This document shows positions 1 to 9,626 of a stretch of 64,000 nt of DNA, one piece after another; the stretch's first letter is position 1, and each line of letters begins with the position of its first letter. Below the pieces are notes generated by a model. The model saw only the letters and a list, made by a program, of their open reading frames with translations. It made no database searches and was not told the DNA's origin. The stretch is taken from contig NZ_AVCJ01000023.1 of NCBI RefSeq assembly GCF_000743535.1, forward strand, positions 124,001-188,000. Reading direction: 5' to 3'. The position numbers and the translations under genes are program-made. Origin of the DNA: Arenimonas donghaensis DSM 18148 = HO3-R19. Its GTDB lineage: Bacteria > Pseudomonadota > Gammaproteobacteria > Xanthomonadales > Xanthomonadaceae.

Positions 1-522
1 GTTGCGCACCAGCTTGTCGGTGGCGGCCGGGTCGACGTCGTACACACGCACTTCCTGGATGCCCAGCAGGTGGTGGAAGGCCAGCGCCTGGAACTCGCTC
101 TGGGCGCCGTTGCCGATCAGCGCCATGGTCCTGGAATCCTTGCGCGCCAGCAGCTTGGCCGCCATCACCGAGGTGGCGGCGGTGCGCAGCGCGGTGGTCA
201 GGGTCAGTTCGCTGATCAGGGTCGGCATGCCGGTATCGACGTCGGCGAGCACGCCGAAGGCCACCACGGTGGACAGGCCCAGCTTGGTGTTGCCCGGGTG
301 GCCGTTGACGTACTTGAAGCTGTATTCCTTGGTATCGGCGACCGGCATCAGTTCGATCACGCCGCCCGGGGAGTGGGCCGCCGAACGCGGGCTCTTGTCG
401 AAGTCCTCCCAGCGCCGGAAGTCGGCCTCCAGGTAGTCCACCAGGCGGCCGAGCAGGGTCGGCAGGCCGTGGGTCGCGACGATCTGGGTCAGGTCCTGGG
501 TGGTGAGCTGGGTCATGGTCAT
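1..522 (-). CDS. ocd: Ornithine cyclodeaminase family protein (partial, N-terminal 174 residues)
   Basis: The gene enters from the left edge and only its N-terminal half is present; family members are about 340 residues. Ornithine cyclodeaminases convert L-ornithine to proline and ammonia with NAD. Visible are the substrate-side strand FKYVNGHPGNT, the RTAATS turn and the start of the Rossmann fold, ALIGNGAQSEFQALAF (GxGxQ). Two ATGs lie six bases apart (522 and 516); a GGAGA stretch precedes the first, so 522 is chosen. It is divergent from an Lrp/AsnC regulator, the usual arrangement for amino-acid catabolic genes, so ornithine- or arginine-responsive control is likely (inference). Other members of the family (alanine dehydrogenase, mu-crystallin) cannot be fully excluded from half the protein. 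Confidence 0.85.
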   Translation of the reverse strand, partial: MTMTQLTTQDLTQIVATHGLPTLLGRLVDYLEADFRRWEDFDKSPRSAAHSPGGVIELMPVADTKEYSFKYVNGHPGNTKLGLSTVVAFGVLADVDTGMPTLISELTLTTALRTAATSVMAAKLLARKDSRTMALIGNGAQSEFQALAFHHLLGIQEVRVYDVDPAATDKLVRN

Positions 523-601
523 GGGCGGTCTCCTGGAAGGCGTGAAATCGATGGCGACCATTGTCCGCAGTCCGCCGGTAGCGCGAAACGGCAAAAGTGC
601 T

Positions 602-620
602 ATGGTTTCGTCAGAAACAT
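602..620. promoter_or_regulatory. Possible Lrp-type operator in the ocd/lrp divergent promoter region
   Basis: The 133-base gap between the divergent ocd and Lrp genes holds an imperfect inverted repeat, ATGGTTTC-gtc-AGAAACAT, in an otherwise GC-rich stretch. Lrp/AsnC proteins typically bind degenerate, AT-rich dyads between themselves and a divergent target. This is a weak match by eye only. Confidence 0.3.
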
Positions 621-655
621 GGCAAATAGACAGCCACGAATGACGGAATGACACC

Positions 656-1075
656 ATGGATGATCTCGACCGCCGCCTGATCGCCAAACTGCGCCACGAC
701 GCCCGCGCCCCGGTCGCCGACCTGGCCAAGGCCCTAGGCGTGGCCCGCGGCACGATCACCAACCGCATGGCGCGGCTCGAACGCGACGGCGTGATCACCG
801 GCTACACCGTGCGGCTGCGGCCCGACTCCGCACCCGACGAGATCTGCGCCTGGACCTCGCTGGCGGTCGAAGGCAACCAGCACCGCGTCATCCGCGCGCT
901 GCTGGGCGAGCCCGGCGTCGCCGCCCTGCACGACACCAACGGCCGCTGGGACCTGCTCGCCGAACTGCGCGTGGGCAGCCTGGCCGAGCTGTCCACGGTG
1001 CTCGAGCGCATCCGTGGCATCGAAGGCATCAGCGCCAGCGAAACCAGCGTGCACCTGCAGACGCTGCGCGGGTAA
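656..1075 (+). CDS. Lrp/AsnC family transcriptional regulator
   Basis: A 139-residue protein with the standard two-part Lrp layout: an N-terminal winged helix-turn-helix (MDDLDRRLIAKLRHDAR, then GVARGTITNRMARLERDGVI, about residues 1-50) and a C-terminal RAM/AsnC effector-binding domain (about 65-135). The opening D-x-x-D-R-x-[LI] and 'R-x-x-R-L-E-x-x-G-V-I-x-G-Y' are family hallmarks. It diverges from the ornithine cyclodeaminase gene and probably senses an amino acid to control it and itself. The ligand cannot be read from sequence. Confidence 0.93.
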   Translation: MDDLDRRLIAKLRHDARAPVADLAKALGVARGTITNRMARLERDGVITGYTVRLRPDSAPDEICAWTSLAVEGNQHRVIRALLGEPGVAALHDTNGRWDLLAELRVGSLAELSTVLERIRGIEGISASETSVHLQTLRG

Positions 1076-1085
1076 GGTGGAGCAC

Positions 1086-1415
1086 GTGAGCGACGCCCCT
1101 TCCGACAAGCACTGGAAACTCGACCTTCGTTACGGCCGACGGGTCACCGCCTTCCGTCATTTCACGGTGATTGCCGATGGCATGGCGGGCGAGCTCGGGG
1201 ATGGATTCACGTGCCGGCCGGGGCCGGCGGTGATGACGATGAAAGCCTGGGCCCCGGACGCCGACGAGTCCTGCGCGATGATCCGGGCCATCGGGCGGCA
1301 GATTGGCTTCACGGCCAGCGGCCCGGTCGAGATCTACGAAACGGAAGCCGAAAAGCCGCCCGGCGAGAATCCCTACGGCTACGACATCGGCTTCGTGCCC
1401 TACGACGCGGATTGA
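1086..1415 (+). CDS. Small conserved hypothetical protein
   Basis: I do not recognise a named family. The predicted product is 109 residues from a GTG preceded at good spacing by AAGGTGGAG; longer in-frame starts would run back into the Lrp gene. It is soluble, has no signal peptide, and holds the segments [20 protein letters not shown] and [13 protein letters not shown], with two Cys residues. An [12 protein letters not shown] linker precedes the C-terminal piece. It starts 11 bases after the Lrp stop and ends 11 bases before the next gene, so it is probably cotranscribed with the flavin enzymes downstream. Function unknown. Confidence 0.7.
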   Translation: MSDAPSDKHWKLDLRYGRRVTAFRHFTVIADGMAGELGDGFTCRPGPAVMTMKAWAPDADESCAMIRAIGRQIGFTASGPVEIYETEAEKPPGENPYGYDIGFVPYDAD

Positions 1416-1426
1416 CGGACAGCGCC

Positions 1427-2415
<989 letters not shown>

Positions 2416-2419
<4 letters not shown>

Positions 2420-3540
2420 GCACGCCAAAGTTGTTCCAGCCATTGGCGGTCGGGGGCCTGGCGCTCGCCAATCGCATCGTGATCGCGCCGATGTGCCAGT
2501 ACTCGGCGGTGGACGGGCGCATGACCGACTGGCACCTGATCCACCTGGGCCAGCTGGCGCTGTCCGGCGCCGCATTGCTCACCATCGAAGCCACGGCGGT
2601 GTTGCCGGAAGGGCGGATTTCCTACGCCGATGTCGGCCTCTGGGACGACGCCACCGAAGCGGCGATGGGCGAGGTCCTCGCCGGCGTGCGCCGCTGGTCG
2701 AAGATGCCGGTCGCCATCCAGCTGGCGCATGCGGGCCGCAAGGCCTCGACCGACCTGCCCTGGCACGGGGGTGTCCAGATCGCGCCAGGCCACGCCAGGG
2801 GATGGCAGACGGTTGCGCCGTCACCGGTGCCCTTCAGGGACGGCGACATGCACCCCACCGCGCTCGATCGCGCCGGCATGGACGCCGTGCGCGAAGCCTT
2901 CGCCGACGCCTCGCGGCGCGCCGCACGCCTGGGCATCGACGCCGTGCAGATCCACGCCGCCCACGGCTACCTGCTGCACCAGTACCTGTCGCCGCTGTCC
3001 AACCAGCGCGACGACGACTATGGCGGTTCGCGCGAGAACCGCATGCGTTTTCCGCTCGAGGTCTTCGAGGCGGTGCGCGCTGCGTTTCCCGAAGGACGCC
3101 CGGTCAGCGTGCGGGTGTCGGGCACCGACTGGGTGCCCGGCGGCTGGGACGCCGACGACACCGTCGCGTTCGCGAAGGCGCTCGAAGCCCGGGGCTGTTC
3201 GGTGATCCACGTCTCCAGCGGCGGGCTGCATCCGGCGCAGGACATTCCCGTGGGACCGGGCTACCAGGTGCCGCTGGCGCGCGCGGTGAAACGCGCCGTC
3301 GGCATCCCCGTGGTCGCCGTGGGCCTGATCACCGACTTCGACCAGGCCGAAGCCATCCTCGCCAGCGGCGACGCCGACCTGGTCGCGCTCGCCCGCGGCA
3401 TGCTCTACGACCCACGCTGGCCCTGGCATGCGGCCGCGCACCTGGGCGCCACCGTGCTTGCGCCCCCGCAGTACCTGCGATCGCAGCCGCGGGCGTTCAA
3501 GGACCTGCTGGTGAAGGGCGGCGGCACCGCGTCGTCCTGA
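2416..3540 (+). CDS. NADH:flavin oxidoreductase, Old Yellow Enzyme family (YqjM/XenA class)
   Basis: A 374-residue FMN-binding TIM barrel that reduces activated C=C bonds or nitro compounds with NAD(P)H. Class markers are present: APMCQYSA with Cys27 and Tyr29 (the redox-tuning Cys of thermophilic-like/YqjM OYEs), HLIHLGQLA, and the ligand-binding H180-A-A-H183 followed by [16 protein letters not shown]. The C-terminal phosphate-binding strands VVAVGLITD and [13 protein letters not shown] are intact. It overlaps the upstream luciferase-like gene by four bases. The physiological substrate cannot be inferred. Confidence 0.95.
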
Positions 3541-3579
3541 GCGGACGTTCGCGGGGCGATGACGTTCCCGCAAGAAGAC

Positions 3580-4209
3580 TCAATCGGCCGTGACGGCGCC
3601 TTCAGCGTTCGCGGGCCGCGCCCGGTCCACCCGGTAGTCGATCGGCTTGTAGCGGAAGTTGTTTGATTGCCCGGCCGAGCAGGCGGTCATGGCCACCACC
3701 AGCGGCATCAGCGCGCGCAGGCGGATGTGGTCGCCGGGTTTGCTCAGCGGCGGTTTCACCGCCACCGCGCCGGTGTCCGGGTCGAAGGCCACGTGCATGA
3801 AGACGTTGAAGGCGATCGGTATCCGGTCGACCCCGATGCCATACGGCGCGAGGGCCGCGGCCAGGTTGCCTTCGCAGCCCGGCCGGCCGTCGGTTTCCCC
3901 GTAGATGATGCGGAAGGTGTCCTTCGAACACGGCGTCAGGGTGAAATCATGGCGGCCGCAGGTGTCCTCGATGATCTCGAACATCGGCCGGCTGCGGTTC
4001 GAATACAGCGGGTCGCCGCGCGTGAGCCAGAGCCTGGCGGCGTAGTCGATCGAGCGACCGGAGGAGAGGTATTCGTCCAGGTCATCGGCGTTGAAGGCCA
4101 CCAGGTCGCTGACTTGCTGGCCTTCGGGGTCGACGATCACCAGCTCGTCGCCGGTGGCCAGGACCTCGGCACGGGCCGAGCAGGGCGGAATGCGTTCGAA
4201 CGGCTTCAT
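3580..4209 (-). CDS. DUF1989 (urea carboxylase-associated type) protein
   Basis: A 209-residue member of the DUF1989 family, often labelled urea carboxylase-associated although no urea carboxylase is here. Diagnostic segments are DPEGQQVSDLVAFNADD, EYLSSGRSIDYAARLWLTRGD, a FTLTPCSKDTF turn with conserved Cys, and PIAFNVFMHVAFDPDTGAVAV followed by PLSKPGDHIRLRA. The second conserved Cys lies in VVAMTACSAGQSNN. It follows the YqcI/YcgG gene by 10 bases on the same strand, forming a two-gene operon. Biochemical role unknown; pairing suggests both handle a guanidino or amino-acid-derived metabolite (inference). Confidence 0.88.
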   Translation of the reverse strand: MKPFERIPPCSARAEVLATGDELVIVDPEGQQVSDLVAFNADDLDEYLSSGRSIDYAARLWLTRGDPLYSNRSRPMFEIIEDTCGRHDFTLTPCSKDTFRIIYGETDGRPGCEGNLAAALAPYGIGVDRIPIAFNVFMHVAFDPDTGAVAVKPPLSKPGDHIRLRALMPLVVAMTACSAGQSNNFRYKPIDYRVDRARPANAEGAVTAD

Positions 4210-4219
4210 CGCAGGGGTC

Positions 4220-4954
4220 TCAACGGCCTTTGCTTGCGTGGAAAGGGCAGCGCCAGTCGGCTTCGACGGCCCGGCCACTGTACTGCCTGGTTTCCGGCGC
4301 CGTGCCGAAGTCGGCCAGGTTGGGGTTGATCGACCCTTGCAGGGCCAGGTCGCGCGCGCGGGTGGCGGCCTGCATCTTGGCGTAGCGGCCGTCCTCGCGC
4401 AGCCGGTCGAACTGCCGGTGCGAATTGAACACCAGGACCGGGAACGGCGTTCGCCGGGCGCGTCGCGAGGCCCCGGCATGCAGGCCGATCACGAAAAACG
4501 GATGCCCGCCGAGGCTGAGGCTGAACTTCGGGCTGTCCGGGTCCTGCGAAACGTCCCTGGCCCAGCGCGCGCCGCGGCGCACGTCCAGCAGGTGCAGGCG
4601 CTGCAGCTGCGACCAGAGCAGGGCTTCGAACCGGTGCTCGTCGGTGTCGCGCGGGCCCTCGAAGACGGCGGCCAGCGAATGCACCGTGGTGTCGTCGGGC
4701 GCGTCCTGGTCGCGCTGCCGGGCGAAGCGCACGATGCGGTCCAGCAGTGGCCCGTCGTTGGCGCGCGCACCCAGCAGGCCGAAGACGTGCACCTCGAGTG
4801 CGTCGCGGGCCAGGGCGGCCTTGGCGCCGACGCAGGGAAAGTCGGCGGCTTCGACATGGGCACGCAAGCGCGCCGCCAGGGCGTCGTCGGTCCCGACCGT
4901 TCCGGCGGGCTGGTGTTCGTCTCGTGGCTGGGAGCGCCCGGGCTGCGTGGACAT
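4220..4954 (-). CDS. YqcI/YcgG family protein (GntA/DcsA-like heme N-hydroxylase family)
   Basis: A 244-residue YqcI/YcgG-family protein. Characterised relatives are heme enzymes that N-hydroxylate guanidino groups: DcsA in D-cycloserine synthesis and GntA in guanitoxin synthesis. Seen here are FPCVGAKAAL near the N-terminus, the central SLGGHPFFVIGLHAGASR with likely heme-region His residues, PVLVFNSHRQFDRLREDGRYAKMQ and the signature C-terminus WRCPFH. The ATG at 4954 places the protein just ahead of its first conserved residues; a 33-residue longer form is possible but poorly supported. It is first in an operon with DUF1989 and divergent from oleB. Substrate is inferred only by family. Confidence 0.85.
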   Translation of the reverse strand: MSTQPGRSQPRDEHQPAGTVGTDDALAARLRAHVEAADFPCVGAKAALARDALEVHVFGLLGARANDGPLLDRIVRFARQRDQDAPDDTTVHSLAAVFEGPRDTDEHRFEALLWSQLQRLHLLDVRRGARWARDVSQDPDSPKFSLSLGGHPFFVIGLHAGASRRARRTPFPVLVFNSHRQFDRLREDGRYAKMQAATRARDLALQGSINPNLADFGTAPETRQYSGRAVEADWRCPFHASKGR

Positions 4955-5097
4955 GGTGGCGGCCTCGTGATTCGTGTTGGTCAACACCCTAACGAGGCAG
5001 CCATGTCCAACGACTAAACCTGCAAAACGCGCCAGCGGGCCGGCAAAGTGCATGGGCCGGGCCCGCGGCCCCCGGCCCTCGCGTAGAATCCGCCCTC

Positions 5098-6021
5098 ATG
5101 ACCGCATCCACTCCCAGCGCCGAACAGGCGCGCCTGCTGGCCAAGGGGCCGTTCCCGGACTACCCCTTCACGCCCAAGTCCTTCGTGCATCCCAATGGCC
5201 TGACCCAGAGCTACCTGGATGAAGGCCAGGGCGAGGTCGTGCTGATGCTGCACGGCAATCCCTCGTGGTCCTACTACTGGCGCAAGCTGGTGCTGGGCCT
5301 GCGCGACCGCTACCGCTGCATCGTGCCCGACCACATGGGCATGGGGCTGTCGGACAAACCCGGCGACGCGGCCTACAGCTACACCTTGCGCAGCCGCATC
5401 CAGGACCTGGACCGGCTGCTGGAGAACGCCGGCGTCACCGGCGACGTCACCCTGGCCGTGCACGACTGGGGCGGCATGATCGGCTTCGGCTGGGCGCTCA
5501 AGCACAGCGAACGCATCAAGCGCCTGGTCATCCTCAACACCGCCTCGTTCCCGCTGCCGCCGGCCAAGCCGCTGCCCTGGCAGCTCAACCTGGGCCGCAA
5601 CTGGCGCCTGGGCGAATGGCTGATCCGCGGTGCCAACGCCTTCGCCGGCGGCGCCGCCAGCCAGGGCGTCGAAAAGCCGCTGCCACCGGACGTCAAGCGC
5701 GCCCTGCTGGCGCCTTACGACAGCTGGCAGTCGCGCATTTCGACCGTGCGCTTCGTGCAGGACATCCCGCTGCGTCCCGGCGACCGCGCCTGGGACCTGG
5801 TGGAGGACGCCGGCAAGCGCCTGCCCGGTTATGCGGACCGACCGGCCTTCATTGGCTGGGGCCTGCGCGACTTCGTCTTCGACCAGCATTTCCTCAAGGG
5901 TTTCACCCAGGCCCTGCCCAAGGCCGAAGTCCATGCTTTCGAGGATGCGGGCCACTACGTGCTCGAAGACAAGGCCGACGAGCTGGTGCCCGCCATCCGC
6001 CAGTTCCTCGACCGCAGCTGA
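5098..6021 (+). CDS. oleB: OleB-type alpha/beta hydrolase (beta-lactone decarboxylase)
   Basis: A 307-residue hydrolase of the haloalkane-dehalogenase subfamily. OleB decarboxylates the cis-beta-lactone made by OleC to a long-chain cis-olefin. Seen are the oxyanion turn H52-G-N-P, the nucleophile elbow H122-D123-W-G-G (Asp nucleophile, as in dehalogenases) and the catalytic His286 in DAGHYVLEDK. OleC and OleD follow immediately, which separates it from a true dehalogenase. The ATG is close to a GTAGAATCCGCC leader with no strong ribosome site. It is the first gene of the operon; the usual upstream oleA is missing here. Confidence 0.9.
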   Translation: MTASTPSAEQARLLAKGPFPDYPFTPKSFVHPNGLTQSYLDEGQGEVVLMLHGNPSWSYYWRKLVLGLRDRYRCIVPDHMGMGLSDKPGDAAYSYTLRSRIQDLDRLLENAGVTGDVTLAVHDWGGMIGFGWALKHSERIKRLVILNTASFPLPPAKPLPWQLNLGRNWRLGEWLIRGANAFAGGAASQGVEKPLPPDVKRALLAPYDSWQSRISTVRFVQDIPLRPGDRAWDLVEDAGKRLPGYADRPAFIGWGLRDFVFDQHFLKGFTQALPKAEVHAFEDAGHYVLEDKADELVPAIRQFLDRS

Positions 6022-6022
6022 A

Positions 6023-7693
6023 GTGGCGGCAGCCGACGGCCCCTGCAATATCGCTGCGGCCCTTCCGCAGCTCGCGGCCCAGGCACCGGACCGGGTGGCC
6101 ATGCATTGCCCGGGTTCCCGGGATGGTCGGGGCCTGGCCCGCTACGACGTCACGCTGTCCTACGGCGACCTCGACCGCCGGTCCGACGCGATCGCCGCCG
6201 GCCTGGCCCGCAACGGGATCGTGCGCGGCAGCCGCGTCGTGGTGATGGTGCGGCCGTCGCCCGAATTTTTCCTGCTGATGTTCGCCCTGTTCAAGGCCGG
6301 CGCGGTGCCCGTGCTGGTCGACCCCGGCATCGACAAGCGCGCGCTGCGCCAATGCCTGGGCGAAGCGGATCCGCAGGCCTTCATCGGCATCCCGCTTGCG
6401 GTGCTGGCGCGCCGGCTGCTGCGCTGGGCGCCGCGTGCACGCACGGTGGTGACGGTCGGCAGGCGCTGGTTCTGGGGCGGTCCGACGCTGGCCGCCATCG
6501 AATCGGCCGGGGCCGGGGCCGGCCCGCAGCTGGCCAACACCGCGCCCGACGACATGGCGGCAATCCTGTTCACCTCCGGCTCCACCGGCGTGCCCAAGGG
6601 CGTGGTCTATCGCCACCGGCATTTCGTCGCCCAGGTGGCGCTGCTGCGCGACGCCTTCGGCATCCAGGCCGGGGGTGTCGACCTGCCCACCTTCCCGCCG
6701 TTCGCGCTGTTCGACCCGGCCCTGGGCCTGGTCTCGGTGATCCCGGACATGGATCCGACCCGACCGGCCAAGGCCGATCCGCGCAAGCTGCACCATGCCA
6801 TCGAAAAATTCGGCGTCGACCAGTTGTTCGGTTCCCCCGCCCTGATGCGCGTGCTGGCCGGGCACGGGCAGCCCCTGCCGACGCTGCGTCGCGTCACGTC
6901 GGCCGGTGCCCCGGTGCCGGCTGGCGTCGTGGCGAAGATGCGCGAGCTGCTGCCCGGGAACGCGAGCTTCTGGACGCCCTACGGCGCCACCGAATGCCTG
7001 CCGGTGGCTGTGATCGAAGGTCGCGAACTGGAGGCGACCCGCCTGGCGACCGAACAGGGCGCCGGCACCTGCGTCGGCCGGCCGGTCGCGCCCAACCAGG
7101 TGCGCATCATCGCCATCACCGACGACGCTCTCCCGGACTGGTCCGGCGTGCAGGAGCTCGGGCCCGAGGCCATCGGCGAGATCACCGTCGCCGGCCCCAC
7201 GGCCACCGACGAATATTTCCGGCGCCCGGAGGCCACCGCCCTGGCCAAGATCCGTGAACGCCTGCCCGACGGCAGCGAGCGCATCGTGCACCGCATGGGT
7301 GACCTGGGCCGGTTCGACGCCCAAGGCCGGCTCTGGTTCTGCGGGCGAAAATCGCACCGGGTACGCACGCCGGAAGGCAACCTCTACACCGAGCAGGTCG
7401 AACCGGTTTTCAACACCCACCCCGAGGTCGCGCGCACCGCCCTGGTCGGCGTCGGTGAACCCGGCAGGCAGGAGGCGGTGCTGTGCGTGGAAATGGCCCC
7501 GCACCTGCCCCGGTCCGACCACGAACGGGTGCTGGCCGAACTTCGCCATCTCGCCAACGGCTTCGTGCACACCGCTCGCGTGCGCCATTTTCTTGTCCAC
7601 GATGGTTTCCCGGTCGACATCCGGCACAACGCCAAGATTGGCCGCGAGGCGCTGGCGACCTGGGCCGCGAAGGCATTGAAGTGGCGGCGATGA
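6023..7693 (+). CDS. oleC: OleC, beta-lactone synthetase (acyl-AMP ligase fold)
   Basis: A 556-residue adenylate-forming enzyme of the ANL superfamily that, as OleC, adenylates a beta-hydroxy acid and closes it to a beta-lactone. The AMP-binding motif [11 protein letters not shown] begins near residue 183, with YGATECLP and [22 protein letters not shown] further on; the C-terminal lysine region is HNAKIGRE. The GTG at 6023 lies one base after the oleB stop and fits known lengths (about 560). Its stop overlaps the oleD start. Gene order B-C-D makes an ordinary fatty acyl-CoA ligase unlikely. Confidence 0.93.
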   Translation: MAAADGPCNIAAALPQLAAQAPDRVAMHCPGSRDGRGLARYDVTLSYGDLDRRSDAIAAGLARNGIVRGSRVVVMVRPSPEFFLLMFALFKAGAVPVLVDPGIDKRALRQCLGEADPQAFIGIPLAVLARRLLRWAPRARTVVTVGRRWFWGGPTLAAIESAGAGAGPQLANTAPDDMAAILFTSGSTGVPKGVVYRHRHFVAQVALLRDAFGIQAGGVDLPTFPPFALFDPALGLVSVIPDMDPTRPAKADPRKLHHAIEKFGVDQLFGSPALMRVLAGHGQPLPTLRRVTSAGAPVPAGVVAKMRELLPGNASFWTPYGATECLPVAVIEGRELEATRLATEQGAGTCVGRPVAPNQVRIIAITDDALPDWSGVQELGPEAIGEITVAGPTATDEYFRRPEATALAKIRERLPDGSERIVHRMGDLGRFDAQGRLWFCGRKSHRVRTPEGNLYTEQVEPVFNTHPEVARTALVGVGEPGRQEAVLCVEMAPHLPRSDHERVLAELRHLANGFVHTARVRHFLVHDGFPVDIRHNAKIGREALATWAAKALKWRR

Positions 7694-8688
7694 AGGTGCT
7701 GGTCACCGGCGGCGCCGGCTTCCTGGGCCAGGCCCTGTGCGCGGCCCTGCAGGCCGAAGGCCACGACGTCGCCAGCTTCCAGCGCAGCCATTCGCCTGCC
7801 CTTGAAGCCATGGGCGTGCGCCAGACGCGTGGCGACCTGGCCGATCCGCAGGCCGTGCATGCGGCCCTGGCCGGCCACGACGCCGTCTTCCACAACGCGG
7901 CCAAGGCCGGCGCCTGGGGCAGCGAGGAAAGCTACTTCGCCGCCAACGTCACCGGTACCCGCAACGTGCTGGCGGCGATGCGGGCGCACGGCATCACCCG
8001 GCTGGTCTATACCTCCACGCCCAGCGTCACGCACAGCGGCCGCAGCCCGGTCGAAGGCGGCAACGAGGCCAACACGCCGTACGGCCACCACTTCAAGGCG
8101 CCGTACCCGGCGACCAAGCTGGTCGCCGAAAAAGAAGTGCTGGCCGCCAACGATGCAAACCTGGCCACCGTCGCCCTGCGCCCGCGCCTGATCTGGGGTC
8201 CGGGCGACACCCAGCTGCTGCCGCGCCTGGTCGAACGCGCCCGCGCCGGACGCCTGCGTTTCATCGGCGGCGGCCACAACCGCATGGACACCACCTACAT
8301 CGACAATGCCGCCCAGGCGCACCTGGATGCCTTCAAGGCACTGTCGCCGGGCGCCGCCTGCGCCGGCAAGGCCTACTTCATCTCCAATGGCGAGCCGCGT
8401 GAAGTGCGGCGCATCGTCAACGACCTGCTGGCCGCCGCCGGCCAGCCGCCGGTGGACAAGAGCGTTCCCTATGGCGTGGCCTACGCCGCCGGCGCCGTGC
8501 TGGAGGGCGCATGGCGCGCGCTGCGCCTGCAGGGCGAACCGCCGATGACCCGGTTCCTCGCCGAACAGCTGTCGACGCCGCATTGGTACGACATTTCGGC
8601 GGCCGCCCGCGACTTCGGTTTCCTGCCCCGGGTTTCGATGGAAGAAGGCCTGCGGCGCCTGGCCCGGTGGTGGGCGACGCGGGATTAA
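7690..8688 (+). CDS. oleD: OleD, NAD(P)H-dependent 2-alkyl-3-ketoacid reductase
   Basis: A 332-residue extended SDR (3-beta-HSD-like). OleD reduces the 2-alkyl-3-keto acid from OleA to the beta-hydroxy acid used by OleC. The Rossmann motif TGGAGFLG is at residues 6-13, the active site is Y139-P-A-T-K143 with STPSV upstream, and the substrate region reads [15 protein letters not shown] overlaps the oleC stop by four bases (ATGA), showing translational coupling. Completes oleBCD, which would act on a condensation product supplied by an OleA encoded elsewhere. Confidence 0.93.
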   Translation: MKVLVTGGAGFLGQALCAALQAEGHDVASFQRSHSPALEAMGVRQTRGDLADPQAVHAALAGHDAVFHNAAKAGAWGSEESYFAANVTGTRNVLAAMRAHGITRLVYTSTPSVTHSGRSPVEGGNEANTPYGHHFKAPYPATKLVAEKEVLAANDANLATVALRPRLIWGPGDTQLLPRLVERARAGRLRFIGGGHNRMDTTYIDNAAQAHLDAFKALSPGAACAGKAYFISNGEPREVRRIVNDLLAAAGQPPVDKSVPYGVAYAAGAVLEGAWRALRLQGEPPMTRFLAEQLSTPHWYDISAAARDFGFLPRVSMEEGLRRLARWWATRD

Positions 8689-8782
8689 GACGGGGGTCAG
8701 CTTGTTGGCGTGGAGTCAGGAAGGGGGGGCTAGCTTCGTCCTGCCCGATCAATCCCGGGTCCACAAGAAAAGGAGAGCACAC

Positions 8783-8938
8783 ATGCTCCATTACGCGCTG
8801 ATCTTTCTCGTCGTCGCCATCATCGCCGCGGTGCTGGGCTTTGGTGGTATCGCAGGTAGTGCCGCCTGGATCGCCCAGATCCTGTTCGTGGTCTTCCTGA
8901 TCCTGGCCGTCATTTCCTTCCTCAAGAAGAAGACGTGA
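8783..8938 (+). CDS. DUF1328 small membrane protein (YtjA family)
   Basis: A 51-residue, almost wholly hydrophobic protein with two transmembrane helices (about residues 4-25 and 28-46) joined by a GGIAGSAAW turn and a positively charged end, FLKKKT. This is the DUF1328/YtjA pattern, stress-linked inner membrane proteins of unknown mechanism. A strong AGGAG lies eight bases before the ATG. It stands alone, 94 bases after oleD, and is followed by a long GC-rich hairpin. Confidence 0.9.
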   Translation: MLHYALIFLVVAIIAAVLGFGGIAGSAAWIAQILFVVFLILAVISFLKKKT

Positions 8939-8944
8939 CCCGGG

Positions 8945-8973
8945 GGGCTGGCGCCGCGTCCGGGCGCCAGCCC
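8945..8973 (+). terminator. GC-rich stem-loop after the DUF1328 gene
   Basis: Perfect 11-bp stem GGGCTGGCGCC/GGCGCCAGCCC with a 7-base loop, directly after the stop codon. It lacks a T-run, so it may be a weak terminator or an mRNA 3'-end stabiliser for the small gene rather than a classical intrinsic terminator. Confidence 0.5.
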
Positions 8974-8987
8974 GCTAGAATGGCGGC

Positions 8988-9626
8988 ATGACGGATCCTG
9001 CCGCTTCCCCCTTTGACGCCCTCAAGCCCCTGGCCGGCCGCGCGCTGGAACAGGCCTTGAACCGGGTCGTCGCCCTGGACCCCGACACCGCCGAAGCCCT
9101 TCGTGGCCTCGGCGGTCGTCGTATCGGCCTGGCGCTGGAAGCGCCGCCCATCGCCCTGGAGTTGGCCGTCGCCGACGGCCGCCTGGTGGTGGGACCGCCC
9201 AAAGACGAGCCCGACCTCGGCGTGCGCGCCACGATCTCCGGCGTGCTTTCCCAGCTCCCTTTCCTCCGGCCTCCCGGCGCCACGCCGGTGGGCAAGGTGC
9301 GCATCAACGGCGACGCCGAACTGGCGCGCACGCTGCAGCGGCTCGCCCAGCGTTTTGATCCCGACTGGGACGAACCCTTCACCCGGGCGCTTGGCCCGGT
9401 GCTGGGCCCGCAGGCCGCGCGGGTGCTTCGCGATGCCCTGGCCGGCGGCATGAAGTTCGCACAGGGTTTCTCCCGCGACGCCGTCGACTACCTGGTCGAA
9501 GAACGTCGCGACCTGGTCGGCAAGGCCGAACTGGCCGCCTTCCACGACGACGTGGACGAACTTCGCGACCAGGTCGAACGCCTCGCCGCGCGCCTGGCCC
9601 GGCTCCAGCCCGGAGGCGGCGCATGA
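8988..9626 (+). CDS. ubiJ: UbiJ-like ubiquinone biosynthesis accessory factor (SCP2 domain)
   Basis: A 212-residue protein with an N-terminal SCP2-type lipid-binding fold (roughly residues 10-115, including the [28 protein letters not shown] segment) and a C-terminal coiled coil ([24 protein letters not shown]). UbiJ helps the cytosolic Ubi complex handle hydrophobic ubiquinone intermediates. It overlaps ubiB by four bases (ATGA), the diagnostic ubiJ-ubiB pairing; ubiE, often the third member, is not here. Confidence 0.9.
   Translation: MTDPAASPFDALKPLAGRALEQALNRVVALDPDTAEALRGLGGRRIGLALEAPPIALELAVADGRLVVGPPKDEPDLGVRATISGVLSQLPFLRPPGATPVGKVRINGDAELARTLQRLAQRFDPDWDEPFTRALGPVLGPQAARVLRDALAGGMKFAQGFSRDAVDYLVEERRDLVGKAELAAFHDDVDELRDQVERLAARLARLQPGGGA

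Noticed and set aside
5098-6021. Haloalkane dehalogenase as the function of the first ole gene.
   Set aside because: The Asp nucleophile fits, but the coupled oleC and oleD genes identify it as OleB.
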